From NCBI GenBank assembly GCA_050180895.1, contig JBFXDS010000005.1:62001-126000 (forward strand): a stretch of DNA of 64,000 bases, given 5' to 3'. Within the stretch, counting starts at the first letter, position 1. Every line of letters starts with the position of its first letter. The notes beneath the pieces are model-generated. The model had not been told where the DNA came from, searched no databases, and saw nothing but the letters and a program-made list of their open reading frames with translations. Positions 33,185 through 41,656 of this stretch are shown here, in pieces. The position numbers and the translations under genes are program-made. This DNA comes from JBGPEQ01 sp050180895 (GTDB lineage: Bacteria; Pseudomonadota; Alphaproteobacteria; Dongiales; Dongiaceae).

Positions 33185-36100
33185 ATGACCGATCTGACGC
33201 TTGCCCATGGCCTGAGCTTTAGTGACCTGTATCGCGCCGAAGGCTTGGCCCGCATCGACGACCTGTTTCGTGCGCATCTCGCCGGTGTCGACCAGGATCT
33301 GACCCGCAGGCTCGTCGAAGCCAGGGCGCAGCCGGACGCGCTCGATGCCAAGGCGCAGTCGGACCTGCTGCTCGCCCTCGCCCCGCATGCGGAGGACTTT
33401 ATCGGCGGCCTGTTCGGCATCCGCCCGGAGGTCCAGGCCCTGGCCGCCCGTCACCACGAGCTGGCGCCCGTCTACGCCTGCAAGCGGCTGTTCGTGCAGC
33501 GCCGGGCGCAGCGCGCCCACAAGCCCGAGGAGGCGGCCGGCTTCGACGCCGCCGCCCTGGAGCAGGCGCTGGTCGCGCGGCTCGGCGGGCCGCTGACCGA
33601 GTTGGCCTTCGCCGGCCACGTCATGGCCTGGCTGGACGACGAGGCGGCCAATGCCGAGGCCATCGACCTCGCCACCCGCTATGCCGCCTGGGCGCTGCTG
33701 ACCGAGGCCGGCCGCGCCCGGCACGGCCGCGGCGTGCTGTTCAAGGCGCCGCACAAGATCGACCCGCATCATCTGCTGCCGCTCGAAACGACCGAGCGCC
33801 ATGGCGTCGCCCTGATCGAGCTGCCGGAATCGCATCTGCGGCGGCGCGAGGGCTTCAAGCTCACCGACGCCGGCCATGATCTCGTCGGCGGCCTCGACCA
33901 CGCCCACTACTGCATCTTCTGCCACAACCAGGGCAAGGACTCCTGCGCCAAGGGGCTGAAGGAGAAGGACGGCAGCTTCAAGAAGAGCGTCTTCGGCGTC
34001 ACGCTCGCCGGCTGCCCGCTGGAGGAGAAAATCTCGGAGATGCACACCCTCAAGACCGAGGGCGTGCCGATCGGCGCCTTGGCCATGATCGCCGTCGACA
34101 ACCCGCTGGCCGCGGCGACCGGCCACCGCATCTGCAACGACTGCATGAAGGCCTGCATCTACCAGAAGCAGGAGCCTGTCGACATCCCGCAGGCCGAGAC
34201 CCGCATTCTCAAGGACGTGCTGGCGCTCCCCTGGGGCTTCGAGATCTACGGGCTGCTGACGCGCTGGAACCCGCTCAACCTGCGCCACCCCTTGGCCAAG
34301 CCGGCGAGCGGCCGCAAGGTGCTGGTCGCCGGCCTCGGGCCTGCGGGCACGTCGCTCGCGCACTACCTGCTGAACGAAGGCCACACGGTCGTCGCCGTCG
34401 ACGGCCTCAAGATCGAACCGCTGCCGGCCGATCTGTCAGGCGTGGACCTGCGCGGCGACCGCGTGCCGTTCCGGCCCGTCCGCGACATCGCCGAGCTGTG
34501 GGAGAGCCTGGACGACCGCGTCATGGCCGGCTTCGGCGGCGTCGCCGAGTACGGCATCACCGTCCGCTGGGACAAGAACTTCCTGAAGATCATCCGGCTG
34601 CTGCTGGAGCGGCGCGACGGCTTCGCCATGTTCGGCGGCGTGCGCTTCGGCGGCACCATTACGCTCGACCAGGCCTTCGCCATGGGCTTCGATCACGTCG
34701 CCCTGGCGCTGGGCGCCGGCAAGCCGACCATCCTCGACCTGCCCAATAATCTGGCGCCGGGCGTGCGCATGGCCTCGGATTTCCTCATGGCCCTGCAGCT
34801 CACCGGCGCGGCCAAGACCGATTCCATCGCCAACCTGCAGCTGCGCCTGCCGGTCGTCGTCATCGGCGGCGGCCTCACCGCCATCGACACCGCGACCGAG
34901 GCGATGGCCTACTACCCCCTCCAGGTCGAGAAGTTCCTGGCGCGCTATGAGATCCTGGCGGCCCAGATGGGCGAAGCCGCTCTGCGCCGCCGCTGGACGA
35001 CACCGGAGCTGACCATCGTCGATGAGTTTCTCGGCCATGCCCGCGCCATCCGCGCCGAGCGCGCCGCCGCCGCGCGCGAAGATCGACCGGCTCGCGTGCG
35101 CGAGCTGGTCGACGGCTGGGGCGGCGTCACCATTGCCTACCGGCGCCGGCTCATCGATGCGCCCAGCTACACCCTCAATCACGAGGAGGTCGGCAAGGCG
35201 CTCGAGGAGGGCATCCGCTTCGCCGAGGGCCTGACGCCGGTTGCCATAGAGACCGACGAGATCGGCCGCTGCGCCGCCATCCGGCTGTCGCGCGCCGCGT
35301 CGAACGACGAGGTGACTCTGCCGGCCCGCGCCGTGCTGGTCGCCGCCGGCACCCGGCCCAACACCGTCCTGGCGCGCGAATATGCCGAGCAGTTCGGCTT
35401 CGACGGTCAATACTTCCAGGCCGTGGACGAGCAGGGCGCGCCGGTGAAACCGGAGAAACTCGCCAAGCCGAAGGTGGTCCAGGTGCTGCAGAGTCTGCGC
35501 GGCGATGGACGCTCCGTCAGCTTCTTCGGCGATCTGCATCCGTCCTTTGCCGGCAACGTGGTGAAAGCCATGGCCAGCGCCAAGCAGGGCTGGCCCGTCG
35601 TGGCCCGCATGCTCGACCGCCTGCCGTCGGCGGCAGGCGACGGCGCCGCCTTCGTCGCCGAGTTGAACCGGCGCTTTCGCGCGCGGGTTCATGCCGTGGC
35701 GCGCCTGACGCCGACCATCGTCGAGGTGATCGTCGAGGCGCCGCAGGCTGCCGCCAACTTCCAGCCGGGCGAGTTCTACCGCCTGCAGAATTTCGAGACC
35801 CTGGCCCACCGCGTCGACGGCACCACGCTGGCCATGGAGGGCCTGGCGATGACGGGCGCCTGGGTCGATGTCGAACGCGGCCTGGTCTCGGTGATCGCCC
35901 TGGAGATGGGCGGCTCGTCCGATCTGTGTTCGCTGCTGAAGCCCGGCGATCCCGTCATCCTCATGGGTCCCACCGGCCATCCCACGGAGACGCCGGCCGG
36001 CGAGACGGTGCTGCTGGCGGGTGGCGGCCTCGGCAACGCCGTGCTGTTCTCCATCGGTCGCGCGCTGCGCGCCGCCGGCTCCAAGGTGCTCTACTTCGCC

Positions 36101-36655
36101 GGCTACAAGCGCATGCAGGACCGCTACAAGGTGGCGGAGATCGAGGCCGCGGCGGACGTGGTGGTCTGGACCTGCGACGAGGCGCCGGGCTTCAAGCCGG
36201 GCCGGCCGCAGGATCGAACGCATGTCGGCAACATCGTCGACGCCATGGTCGCCTACCAGGAGGGCCGGCTCGGCGGCAGGCCGATCGACCTCGGCGAGGT
36301 CGACCGCATCATCGCCATCGGCTCCGACGGCATGATGGCCGCGGTCGGCCGGGCCCGGCACGAGGTGCTGAAGCCCTTCCTGAAGCCCTCCCATTGCGCC
36401 ATCGGCAGCATCAACTCGCCGATGCAGTGCATGATGAAGGAGATCTGCGCCCAGTGTTTGCAGGCGCATGTCGATCCCCTGACGGGCAAACGCACGGTGG
36501 TGTTCTCCTGCTACGACCAGGATCAGCCGCTCGACCAGGTCGATTTCAAGGTGCTGCGCGAGCGCCTGAGCCAGAATTCCGTGCAGGAGAAGCTCACCGC
36601 CGCCTGGATCGACCGCTGCCTGCGGCAGATGCGCTACCGCGCGGCGGCGGAATGA
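33185..36655 (+). CDS. Giant flavoprotein: GltD-like oxidoreductase fused to PyrK-like NAD(P)H reductase
   Basis: This 1156-aa protein probably moves electrons between NAD(P)H, FAD and iron-sulfur centres. Residues about 1-230 are helical with no known motif. A Cys block follows (HYCIFCHNQGKDSC about 243-254, then GCPLEE near 277, then RICNDCMKAC about 316-324), like the 4Fe-4S entry of GltD. A FAD Rossmann site KVLVAGLGPAGTSLAHYLL lies near 378 and a second dinucleotide site VVVIGGGLTAIDTATEAM near 556. From about 830 a ferredoxin-reductase-type module follows (FQPGEFYRLQNFE, VLLAGGGLGNAVLFSIGRAL near 941), ending in a Cys group CMMKEICAQC and FSC, like the 2Fe-2S of PyrK. It heads the one-carbon cluster and is the likely electron partner of its MetF proteins. 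That role is inferred. Confidence 0.8.
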   Translation: MTDLTLAHGLSFSDLYRAEGLARIDDLFRAHLAGVDQDLTRRLVEARAQPDALDAKAQSDLLLALAPHAEDFIGGLFGIRPEVQALAARHHELAPVYACKRLFVQRRAQRAHKPEEAAGFDAAALEQALVARLGGPLTELAFAGHVMAWLDDEAANAEAIDLATRYAAWALLTEAGRARHGRGVLFKAPHKIDPHHLLPLETTERHGVALIELPESHLRRREGFKLTDAGHDLVGGLDHAHYCIFCHNQGKDSCAKGLKEKDGSFKKSVFGVTLAGCPLEEKISEMHTLKTEGVPIGALAMIAVDNPLAAATGHRICNDCMKACIYQKQEPVDIPQAETRILKDVLALPWGFEIYGLLTRWNPLNLRHPLAKPASGRKVLVAGLGPAGTSLAHYLLNEGHTVVAVDGLKIEPLPADLSGVDLRGDRVPFRPVRDIAELWESLDDRVMAGFGGVAEYGITVRWDKNFLKIIRLLLERRDGFAMFGGVRFGGTITLDQAFAMGFDHVALALGAGKPTILDLPNNLAPGVRMASDFLMALQLTGAAKTDSIANLQLRLPVVVIGGGLTAIDTATEAMAYYPLQVEKFLARYEILAAQMGEAALRRRWTTPELTIVDEFLGHARAIRAERAAAAREDRPARVRELVDGWGGVTIAYRRRLIDAPSYTLNHEEVGKALEEGIRFAEGLTPVAIETDEIGRCAAIRLSRAASNDEVTLPARAVLVAAGTRPNTVLAREYAEQFGFDGQYFQAVDEQGAPVKPEKLAKPKVVQVLQSLRGDGRSVSFFGDLHPSFAGNVVKAMASAKQGWPVVARMLDRLPSAAGDGAAFVAELNRRFRARVHAVARLTPTIVEVIVEAPQAAANFQPGEFYRLQNFETLAHRVDGTTLAMEGLAMTGAWVDVERGLVSVIALEMGGSSDLCSLLKPGDPVILMGPTGHPTETPAGETVLLAGGGLGNAVLFSIGRALRAAGSKVLYFAGYKRMQDRYKVAEIEAAADVVVWTCDEAPGFKPGRPQDRTHVGNIVDAMVAYQEGRLGGRPIDLGEVDRIIAIGSDGMMAAVGRARHEVLKPFLKPSHCAIGSINSPMQCMMKEICAQCLQAHVDPLTGKRTVVFSCYDQDQPLDQVDFKVLRERLSQNSVQEKLTAAWIDRCLRQMRYRAAAE

Positions 36656-36815
36656 CGGATTGTCCGCGTCGGCATGTGGACCCCCGTGAACCTGTCAAGT
36701 TGCGACGTTTGCGTGTCGTGTTCCGGCTACCAGCCGTCGCGGCGGACGGAGCGGCAGGGGCCGCCGGCCGCTACCGTAACGCGTTTGATCTGGAAGGATA
36801 ATTCCGGTTAAGGCC

Positions 36816-37526
36816 ATGACCGGCCCCGCTACCCTGCTGATCGCCTGCGGCGCGCTGGCGCGCGAACTGCTCGCCCTCATCGAGGCGAACGGCTGGCGCG
36901 ACATGGCCGTCACCTGCCTGCCGGCCCACTATCACAACACGCCCGAGAAGATTCCCGAGGCCGTGCGCGCCAAGATCGGCGAGAGCCGCGGCCGCTACGC
37001 CCGCATCTTCGTGATGTATGGGGATTGCGGCACCGGTGGCGCGCTCGACCGCGTGCTCGCGGAGGAAGGCGTCGCGCGGATGCCGGGGCCGCACTGCTAC
37101 GAGTGGTTCGCCGGTCCGGACGACTTCGCCGCCATGATGGAGGAGGAGCCCGGCACCTTCTTCCTGACCGATTACATGGTGCGCCATTTCGATCGCCTGA
37201 TCGTCGAGGGGCTGTGGCTCGACCGTCACCCCGAGTTGCTGCAGGATTATTTCGGCAACTACCGCAAGCTCGTCTATCTCGCCCAGAGCGACGATGCGGA
37301 TCTGGCGGCGAAAGCGCGCGCGGCCGCCGCGCGGCTGGGACTTGCTTACGAACATCGCTTCACCGGCTTCGGAGAGCTTCCCGTCCATCTGCGTCAGGTC
37401 GTCGCTCCGACGGTCGTTGTCTCGGCGCCCCCGGCCGCCGCCCCGGCGCCGGCGGCCCGGCCGCCGGCCAAGCGCAACCTGTCGTTGTCGCGACGCCGGG
37501 CGCGGCGTCGCGCCGGCGCCCGGTAA
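36816..37526 (+). CDS. DUF1638 protein
   Basis: This 236-aa DUF1638 protein begins LLIACGALARELLALIEANG and includes AHYHNTPEKIPEAV, RIFVMYGDCGTGGALDRVLAEEG and ARMPGPHCYEWFAGPDDFAAM. The pattern of Cys and His (ACG, HYH, DCGTGG, HCYEWF) suggests a metal or cofactor site. DUF1638 genes are repeatedly found beside corrinoid-dependent methyltransferases. The last 35 residues are Ala/Pro then Arg-rich and look like a disordered tail. It follows the large flavoprotein after a 160-bp gap and precedes the small 'virulence factor' gene by 7 bp. Role unknown. Confidence 0.85.
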   Translation: MTGPATLLIACGALARELLALIEANGWRDMAVTCLPAHYHNTPEKIPEAVRAKIGESRGRYARIFVMYGDCGTGGALDRVLAEEGVARMPGPHCYEWFAGPDDFAAMMEEEPGTFFLTDYMVRHFDRLIVEGLWLDRHPELLQDYFGNYRKLVYLAQSDDADLAAKARAAAARLGLAYEHRFTGFGELPVHLRQVVAPTVVVSAPPAAAPAPAARPPAKRNLSLSRRRARRRAGAR

Positions 37527-37533
37527 GGTCATC

Positions 37534-37842
37534 ATGGCTCAACTCACCATCGTTTACTGGCGCGACATCCCGGCCCAGGTGATCGTCAAGGCCGGGCGGC
37601 AGGCAGCCAAGCGGCAGCTCGCCGAGCGCTTCGAGAAGGCGATCGACCGTGCCGCCATGAAGGCGAAGCTGCGCGATACCGATTCCTATCTGGCTGAATG
37701 GCGCCGCGCCGATCCGGTCGCGTGCGGTGACGACCTGGAGACCGAAGCCGCGGCCGCGGCCGCGCGGCTCGAGGCCGATTATCCCGATGAGCGGCTCGCT
37801 CGCCTTGTCGCGGCGGGCGGTGTGGAGAACAAAGAATCATGA
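37534..37842 (+). CDS. Small 'virulence factor' family protein
   Basis: This 102-aa protein of the family annotated as virulence factor (PF13769-like) opens AQLTIVYWRDIPAQVIVKAG followed by RQAAKRQLAERFEKAIDRAA and AWRRADP-type sequence (here EWRRADPVACGDDLETEAAA). The family name is historical; no virulence role follows. In Alphaproteobacteria it is encoded with MetF- and corrinoid-related genes, so it may be an accessory subunit. Its TGA overlaps the ATG of metF by 4 nt. No catalytic residues stand out. Confidence 0.8.
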   Translation: MAQLTIVYWRDIPAQVIVKAGRQAAKRQLAERFEKAIDRAAMKAKLRDTDSYLAEWRRADPVACGDDLETEAAAAAARLEADYPDERLARLVAAGGVENKES

Positions 37843-38777
37843 GTGTCGTGGGTATGCATCGTTCGGCCGGCCGCCTGGAGGCGGCCTTGCGCGCCGGCCA
37901 TTTCGTCATGACGGCCGAGACGTCGCCGCCCGATGCGGGCACGGCCGGCCCGGTGCTGGAGCGCGCCGGCTGCCTCAAGGGGCTGGCCGACGCGGTCAAC
38001 GTGACCGACGGGGCCGGCGCGCGCGCCCACATGTCGGCGCTGGCCGCCGCCGCCATCCTGGCGCAGCACGGCATCGAGCCGGTGCTGCAGTTCACGGTGC
38101 GCGACCGCAACCGCATGGCGCTGCAGGGCGACCTGCTCGGCGCTTCGGCGCTCGGCGTGCCCAACATCCTCTGCCTGCACGGCGACGACGCGAAGAAGGG
38201 CGACCAGCCCGAGACCAAGCCGGTCTACGACATCGACAGCCGCGAGCTGATGCGCACGGCGTGTTGCCTGCGCGACGAGGGCGCGTTGCCGTCCGGCCGC
38301 GCCGTCGAGCCGCGGCCCGGCCTCTTCATCGGCGCCGCCGATTTGCCGGTGGATCCGAAGCCCGGCTGGCGGCCCGATAGCCTGCTTGCCAAGATCGACG
38401 CCGGCGCCGATTTCGTGCAGACGCAGTACGCCTTCGACCTGGCGCTGCTGCGCCGCTATCTCGCCGCTCTGGCCGATCACGGCATCCCCGACCGTCTCTT
38501 CATCATCGTCGGCATCGGCCCGCTGGCCTCGGCCAAGACGGCGCGCTGGATGAACGAGAACCTGTTCGGCGTGCATGTGCCGGAGTCGCTGATCGCGCGC
38601 CTGGAGCAGGCCCAGGACCAGCGCGCCGAGGGCCGCCGCATCTGCGTCGAGCTGCTGCAGGAGCTGGCCGAGATCGAGGGCGTCGCCGGCGCCCACCTGA
38701 TGGCGCCGCGTCAGGAGCAGGCCTGCGCCGACGCCATCGCCGAGTCGGGATTGCTCAAGCGCCGCAAGGCGGCGTGA
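37839..38777 (+). CDS. Methylenetetrahydrofolate reductase-like protein, first copy
   Basis: This 312-aa MetF-family TIM barrel interconverts methyl-THF and methylene-THF with FAD. The N-terminal catalytic Glu is in FVMTAETSPPDAG. DAVNVTDGAGARAHMSALAA, FTVRDRNRMALQGDLLGASA, GDDAKKGDQP and ADFVQTQYAFDLALLRRYL match the folate and FAD contacts of the family. Near its end EGVAGAHLMAPRQEQ is also conserved. It resembles the second copy (39538) closely, with shared VGIGPLASAKTARWM. It overlaps the preceding gene and is followed by a 284-bp repeat-filled gap. Confidence 0.88.
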   Translation: MSVVGMHRSAGRLEAALRAGHFVMTAETSPPDAGTAGPVLERAGCLKGLADAVNVTDGAGARAHMSALAAAAILAQHGIEPVLQFTVRDRNRMALQGDLLGASALGVPNILCLHGDDAKKGDQPETKPVYDIDSRELMRTACCLRDEGALPSGRAVEPRPGLFIGAADLPVDPKPGWRPDSLLAKIDAGADFVQTQYAFDLALLRRYLAALADHGIPDRLFIIVGIGPLASAKTARWMNENLFGVHVPESLIARLEQAQDQRAEGRRICVELLQELAEIEGVAGAHLMAPRQEQACADAIAESGLLKRRKAA

Positions 38778-38792
38778 TGAAAAAGAGTTGAA

Positions 38793-39016
38793 CCGCAAAG
38801 ACGCCAAGACGCAAAGAGACCGTGCAATGCCGTGTCGCGCGCATGATCGGGGTGCGTCCTTCGACAAGCTCAGGATGAGGGAAAGTCTTACTGGCGCAAG
38901 GAAAAGCCCTCATCCTGAGCTTGTCGAAGGACGCACGGTGCTGATCCCAATCTCCGGGAGCAGACGTCCGGTTTCGCGCGCCGCTCGGTATCTTTGCGCA
39001 TTTGCGTCCTTGCGGT
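38793..39016. repeat. Nested palindromic repeat (MITE/REP-like) inside the one-carbon operon
   Basis: Two nested inverted repeats fill the gap between the metF and metV-like genes. The outer arms (ACCGCAAAGACGCCAAGA... at 38793-38817 and its near complement at 38992-39016) pair with about four mismatches in 25. The inner arms at 38852-38881 and 38907-38936 are 30 bp and perfectly complementary, containing CCTTCGACAAGCTCAGGATG, with a 25-nt spacer. The element lies within a likely operon and could form a very stable RNA hairpin. No coding capacity is seen. Confidence 0.8.
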
Positions 39017-39061
39017 CGGCCCATCGCCTGCAGCGGCACGAGGCATCGCGAGGGGACTGAG

Positions 39062-39541
39062 ATGTACGCCGTCCGCCTCTGGTCCGTCCGCCACGCGCGC
39101 CTCATGGAGCGCAGCTACCGGCTGCTCGAATCGACGCTGCTGGCCCTGGCGCCGCTGCTCGCGCGCATCGGCCATGCGCGGCTGGAGGCGCCCTTCGCCT
39201 GGACCGAGCGCAAGCTGAAAGGCCTGCTCTTCGATTGCCAGATGTGCGGCCAGTGCGCGCTCTCCTCCACCGGCATGTCCTGCTCGATGAACTGCCCGAA
39301 GAACCTGCGCAACGGGCCCTGCGGCGGCGTGCGCGCCAACGGCCATTGCGAGGTCAGGCCGGAGATGAAATGCGTCTGGGTCGCCGCCTGGGAGGGCGCC
39401 CAGGCGATGAGCGGCGGTCGCGCCATCCTCGAGGTGCAGCGGCCGGTCGACCACAGCCTCAAGGGCACCTCCTCCTGGCTGCGCGTCGTCCGCGACAAGG
39501 CCACGCCGATGCCACAGCCGTCGCAGGCGGCGCCGTCGTGA
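39062..39541 (+). CDS. Cys-rich MetV-like subunit (MTHFR C-terminal type)
   Basis: This 159-aa protein has a basic N-terminus, then a dense Cys region FDCQMCGQCALSSTGMSCSM, NCPKNLRNGPCGGVRANGHC and EVRPEMKCVW. This is the signature of the zinc/iron-sulfur MetV subunit (PF12225-like) that pairs with MetF in acetogens and in bacteria with split MTHFR. MetV passes electrons to the flavin of MetF. The GTG start of the next metF overlaps its stop by 4 nt, supporting a MetVF complex. How electrons arrive is inferred to involve the large flavoprotein upstream. Confidence 0.86.
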   Translation: MYAVRLWSVRHARLMERSYRLLESTLLALAPLLARIGHARLEAPFAWTERKLKGLLFDCQMCGQCALSSTGMSCSMNCPKNLRNGPCGGVRANGHCEVRPEMKCVWVAAWEGAQAMSGGRAILEVQRPVDHSLKGTSSWLRVVRDKATPMPQPSQAAPS

Positions 39542-40539
39542 CCTTCGACCGGCTCTACGATCCCGGCGCGCCGCTGCCGCGCCTGCCCGGCCATGTCTCC
39601 GACGGCCGCCTCGAGCGGGTTCTGCGGTCGCGTCGCTTCGCCGTGACGGCCGAGCTGAATCCGCCGGATTCCGCCGATCCGCGCGAGGTCTACGAGCGCG
39701 CCCTGGTCCTGTCGGAGGTGTGCGACGCCATCAACGCCACCGACGCCTCCGGCGCCAACACGCACATGTCCAGCGTCGGCATCTGCAGCCTGCTGACGCG
39801 CGCCGGCTATGCCGTTGTCATGCAGATATCATGCCGCGACCGCAACCGGATCGCTATCCAGGGCGACGTGCTGGGTGCGGCGGCGATGGGCGTCGCCAAC
39901 ATCCTGTGCCTCACCGGCGACGGCGTGCAGGCCGGCGACCAGCCGGGCGCCAAGCCGGTGTTCGACCTCGACAGCATGTCGCTCCTGCAGACCATCCGGC
40001 TGATGCGCGACAAGCACCAGTTCCTCTCCGGCCGCAAGATCACGGTGGCGCCGCGCGTCTTCCTCGGCGCCGCGGCCAACCCGTTCGCGCCGCCCTATGA
40101 GTATCGCCCGCTGCATCTCGCCAAGAAAGTCGCCGCCGGCGCCGATTTCATTCAGACGCAATATTGCTTCGATGTGCCGCTGCTCCGCCGCTTCATGGAC
40201 AAGGTGCGGGAGCAGGGGCTGCACGAGAAGGTCTTCATCCTCGTCGGCGTTGGTCCGCTCGCCTCGGCGAAGACCGCGCGCTGGATGCGCGCGCACGTGC
40301 CGGGCGTCCACATCCCCGACGCGATCGTCACGCGCCTCGAAGGCGCGCAGAACCAGAAGCAGGAAGGCAAGCGCCTCTGCATCGACCTGATCCAGGAGAT
40401 CCGCGACATCGAGGGCGTTGCCGGCGTCCATGTCATGGCCTATCGCCAGGAGGAATATGTGTCGGAGATCATCGCCGACTCCGGCATCATGAAGAACCGG
40501 CAGCCGCGGCGGCTTGCGAAGGAGAAAGTGGCATCATGA
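39538..40539 (+). CDS. Methylenetetrahydrofolate reductase-like protein, second copy
   Basis: This 333-aa MetF paralogue is directly coupled to metV. The catalytic Glu is in FAVTAELNPPDSADPRE. DAINATDASGANTHMSSVG, ISCRDRNRIAIQGDVLGAAA, LTGDGVQAGDQPGAKPVFDL and ADFIQTQYCFDVPLLRRFM follow the family. GTG at 39538 is the start, in the overlap with metV. Compared with the first copy it has a longer N-terminus and the insert VFLGAAANPFAPPYEYRP, closer to MetF proteins that function with MetV. Its stop overlaps the ATG of the methyltransferase by 4 nt. Confidence 0.9.
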   Translation: MTFDRLYDPGAPLPRLPGHVSDGRLERVLRSRRFAVTAELNPPDSADPREVYERALVLSEVCDAINATDASGANTHMSSVGICSLLTRAGYAVVMQISCRDRNRIAIQGDVLGAAAMGVANILCLTGDGVQAGDQPGAKPVFDLDSMSLLQTIRLMRDKHQFLSGRKITVAPRVFLGAAANPFAPPYEYRPLHLAKKVAAGADFIQTQYCFDVPLLRRFMDKVREQGLHEKVFILVGVGPLASAKTARWMRAHVPGVHIPDAIVTRLEGAQNQKQEGKRLCIDLIQEIRDIEGVAGVHVMAYRQEEYVSEIIADSGIMKNRQPRRLAKEKVAS

Positions 40540-41486
40540 CCGATACCGTTGTCAGCTCGGCGACCAAGGAGGTCGTCATCGGCTTCGAGCGGCCGTTCGT
40601 CCTCATCGGCGAGCGCATCAACCCGACCGGCCGCAAGCTGCTGGCGGCGGAGATGGCGGCCGGCGACTACAGCCGCGTGCGCGCCGACGCCATTGCCCAG
40701 GTCGAGGCCGGCGCCCACATGCTCGACGTCAACGCCGGCATCCCGCTCGCCGACGAGCCGCGCATCCTGGCGGAGTGCATCCAGCTCGTGCAGTCGCTCA
40801 CCGACGTGCCGCTCTCCATCGATTCCTCGATCGTCGCCGCGCTCGAGGCCGGCCTTGCCGTGTACAAGGGCAAGCCGCTGCTGAACTCCGTGACCGGCGA
40901 GGAGGAGCGGCTCGAATCCGTGCTGCCGCTGGTGAAGAAGTACGGCGCCGCCGTCGTGGCCATCTCCAACGACGAGACCGGCATCTCCGAGGATCCCGAC
41001 GTGCGCTTCGAGGTGGCGAAGAAGATCGTCCACCGCGCGCGCGACCACGGCATCCCCTATTCCGACATCGTCGTCGATCCGCTGGTGATGCCGATCGGCG
41101 CGCTCGGCCAGGCCGGCCGGCAGGTGTTCCACATCATCCGCCGCCTGCGCGAGGAGCTGAAGGTCAACAGCACCTGCGGTGCCTCCAACTTCAGCTTCGG
41201 CCTGCCCAACCGCCACGGCCTCAACGCTTCGTTCCTTGCCATGCTCATCGGCGCCGGCATGACCTCGGCCATCACCAGCCCGCTGCACCCGGAGATGATG
41301 ACCGCGATCATGGGCGCCGACGTCGCCATGGGCCATGACGAGCATTGCGCCCGCTGGATCCAGAAGTTCCGCGAGCCGCCCGCCGCCGGCGAGGACTCCG
41401 GCGCCCGCCGCGGCCGCGAAGGCCGCCGCCGCCGCGGCGGCGGCGATGCGGGTGCTCCCGCCGGCGACGCCGGCGCGGCTCAGTGA
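40536..41486 (+). CDS. Methyl-THF:corrinoid methyltransferase (AcsE/MtgA-like)
   Basis: This 316-aa dihydropteroate-synthase-fold enzyme of the AcsE/MtgA/MetH-type group transfers methyl groups between a corrinoid protein and tetrahydrofolate. Marks are FVLIGERINPTGRKLLAAEM, HMLDVNAGIPLADEP, PLSIDSSIVAALEAGL, KPLLNSVTGEEERLESVLPL and TCGASNFSFGLPNRHGLNAS. The C-terminus (about residues 285-316) is Arg/Gly/Ala-rich and probably disordered. No corrinoid-binding domain is fused and no separate one is in the window. It is coupled to metF and followed by a 40-bp palindrome. Confidence 0.9.
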   Translation: MTDTVVSSATKEVVIGFERPFVLIGERINPTGRKLLAAEMAAGDYSRVRADAIAQVEAGAHMLDVNAGIPLADEPRILAECIQLVQSLTDVPLSIDSSIVAALEAGLAVYKGKPLLNSVTGEEERLESVLPLVKKYGAAVVAISNDETGISEDPDVRFEVAKKIVHRARDHGIPYSDIVVDPLVMPIGALGQAGRQVFHIIRRLREELKVNSTCGASNFSFGLPNRHGLNASFLAMLIGAGMTSAITSPLHPEMMTAIMGADVAMGHDEHCARWIQKFREPPAAGEDSGARRGREGRRRRGGGDAGAPAGDAGAAQ

Positions 41487-41520
41487 AGCCCATAGATGAA
41501 CGTAGCGACCTTCATCCGCT

Positions 41521-41620
41521 GCACCCCCCACCCTAACCCTCCCTCTCAAGGGGGGAGGGATGCTCATCCGCTGTCTTTCTTCCCTCCCCCCTTGAGAGGG
41601 AGGGTTAGGGTGGGGGGTGC
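41521..41620. repeat. Perfect 40-bp inverted repeat with 20-nt loop
   Basis: The 40 nt at 41521-41560 and 41581-41620 are exact reverse complements (outer end GCACCCCCCACCCTAACCCT, inner end GGGGGGAGGGA). The plus-strand stem is followed by TTTTCAG, so it could act as a terminator between the methyltransferase and activator genes. A shorter one-arm relative is at 58560-58598. Each arm also contains its own small palindrome around CTCAAGG. Confidence 0.85.
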
Positions 41621-41656
41621 TTTTCAGACAAACGCGTTCATCTGCGGTTCCCCTGA

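Noticed and set aside
38852..38936. CRISPR-like repeat
   Set aside because: Only two inverted copies with one spacer; no direct repeat array and no cas genes.
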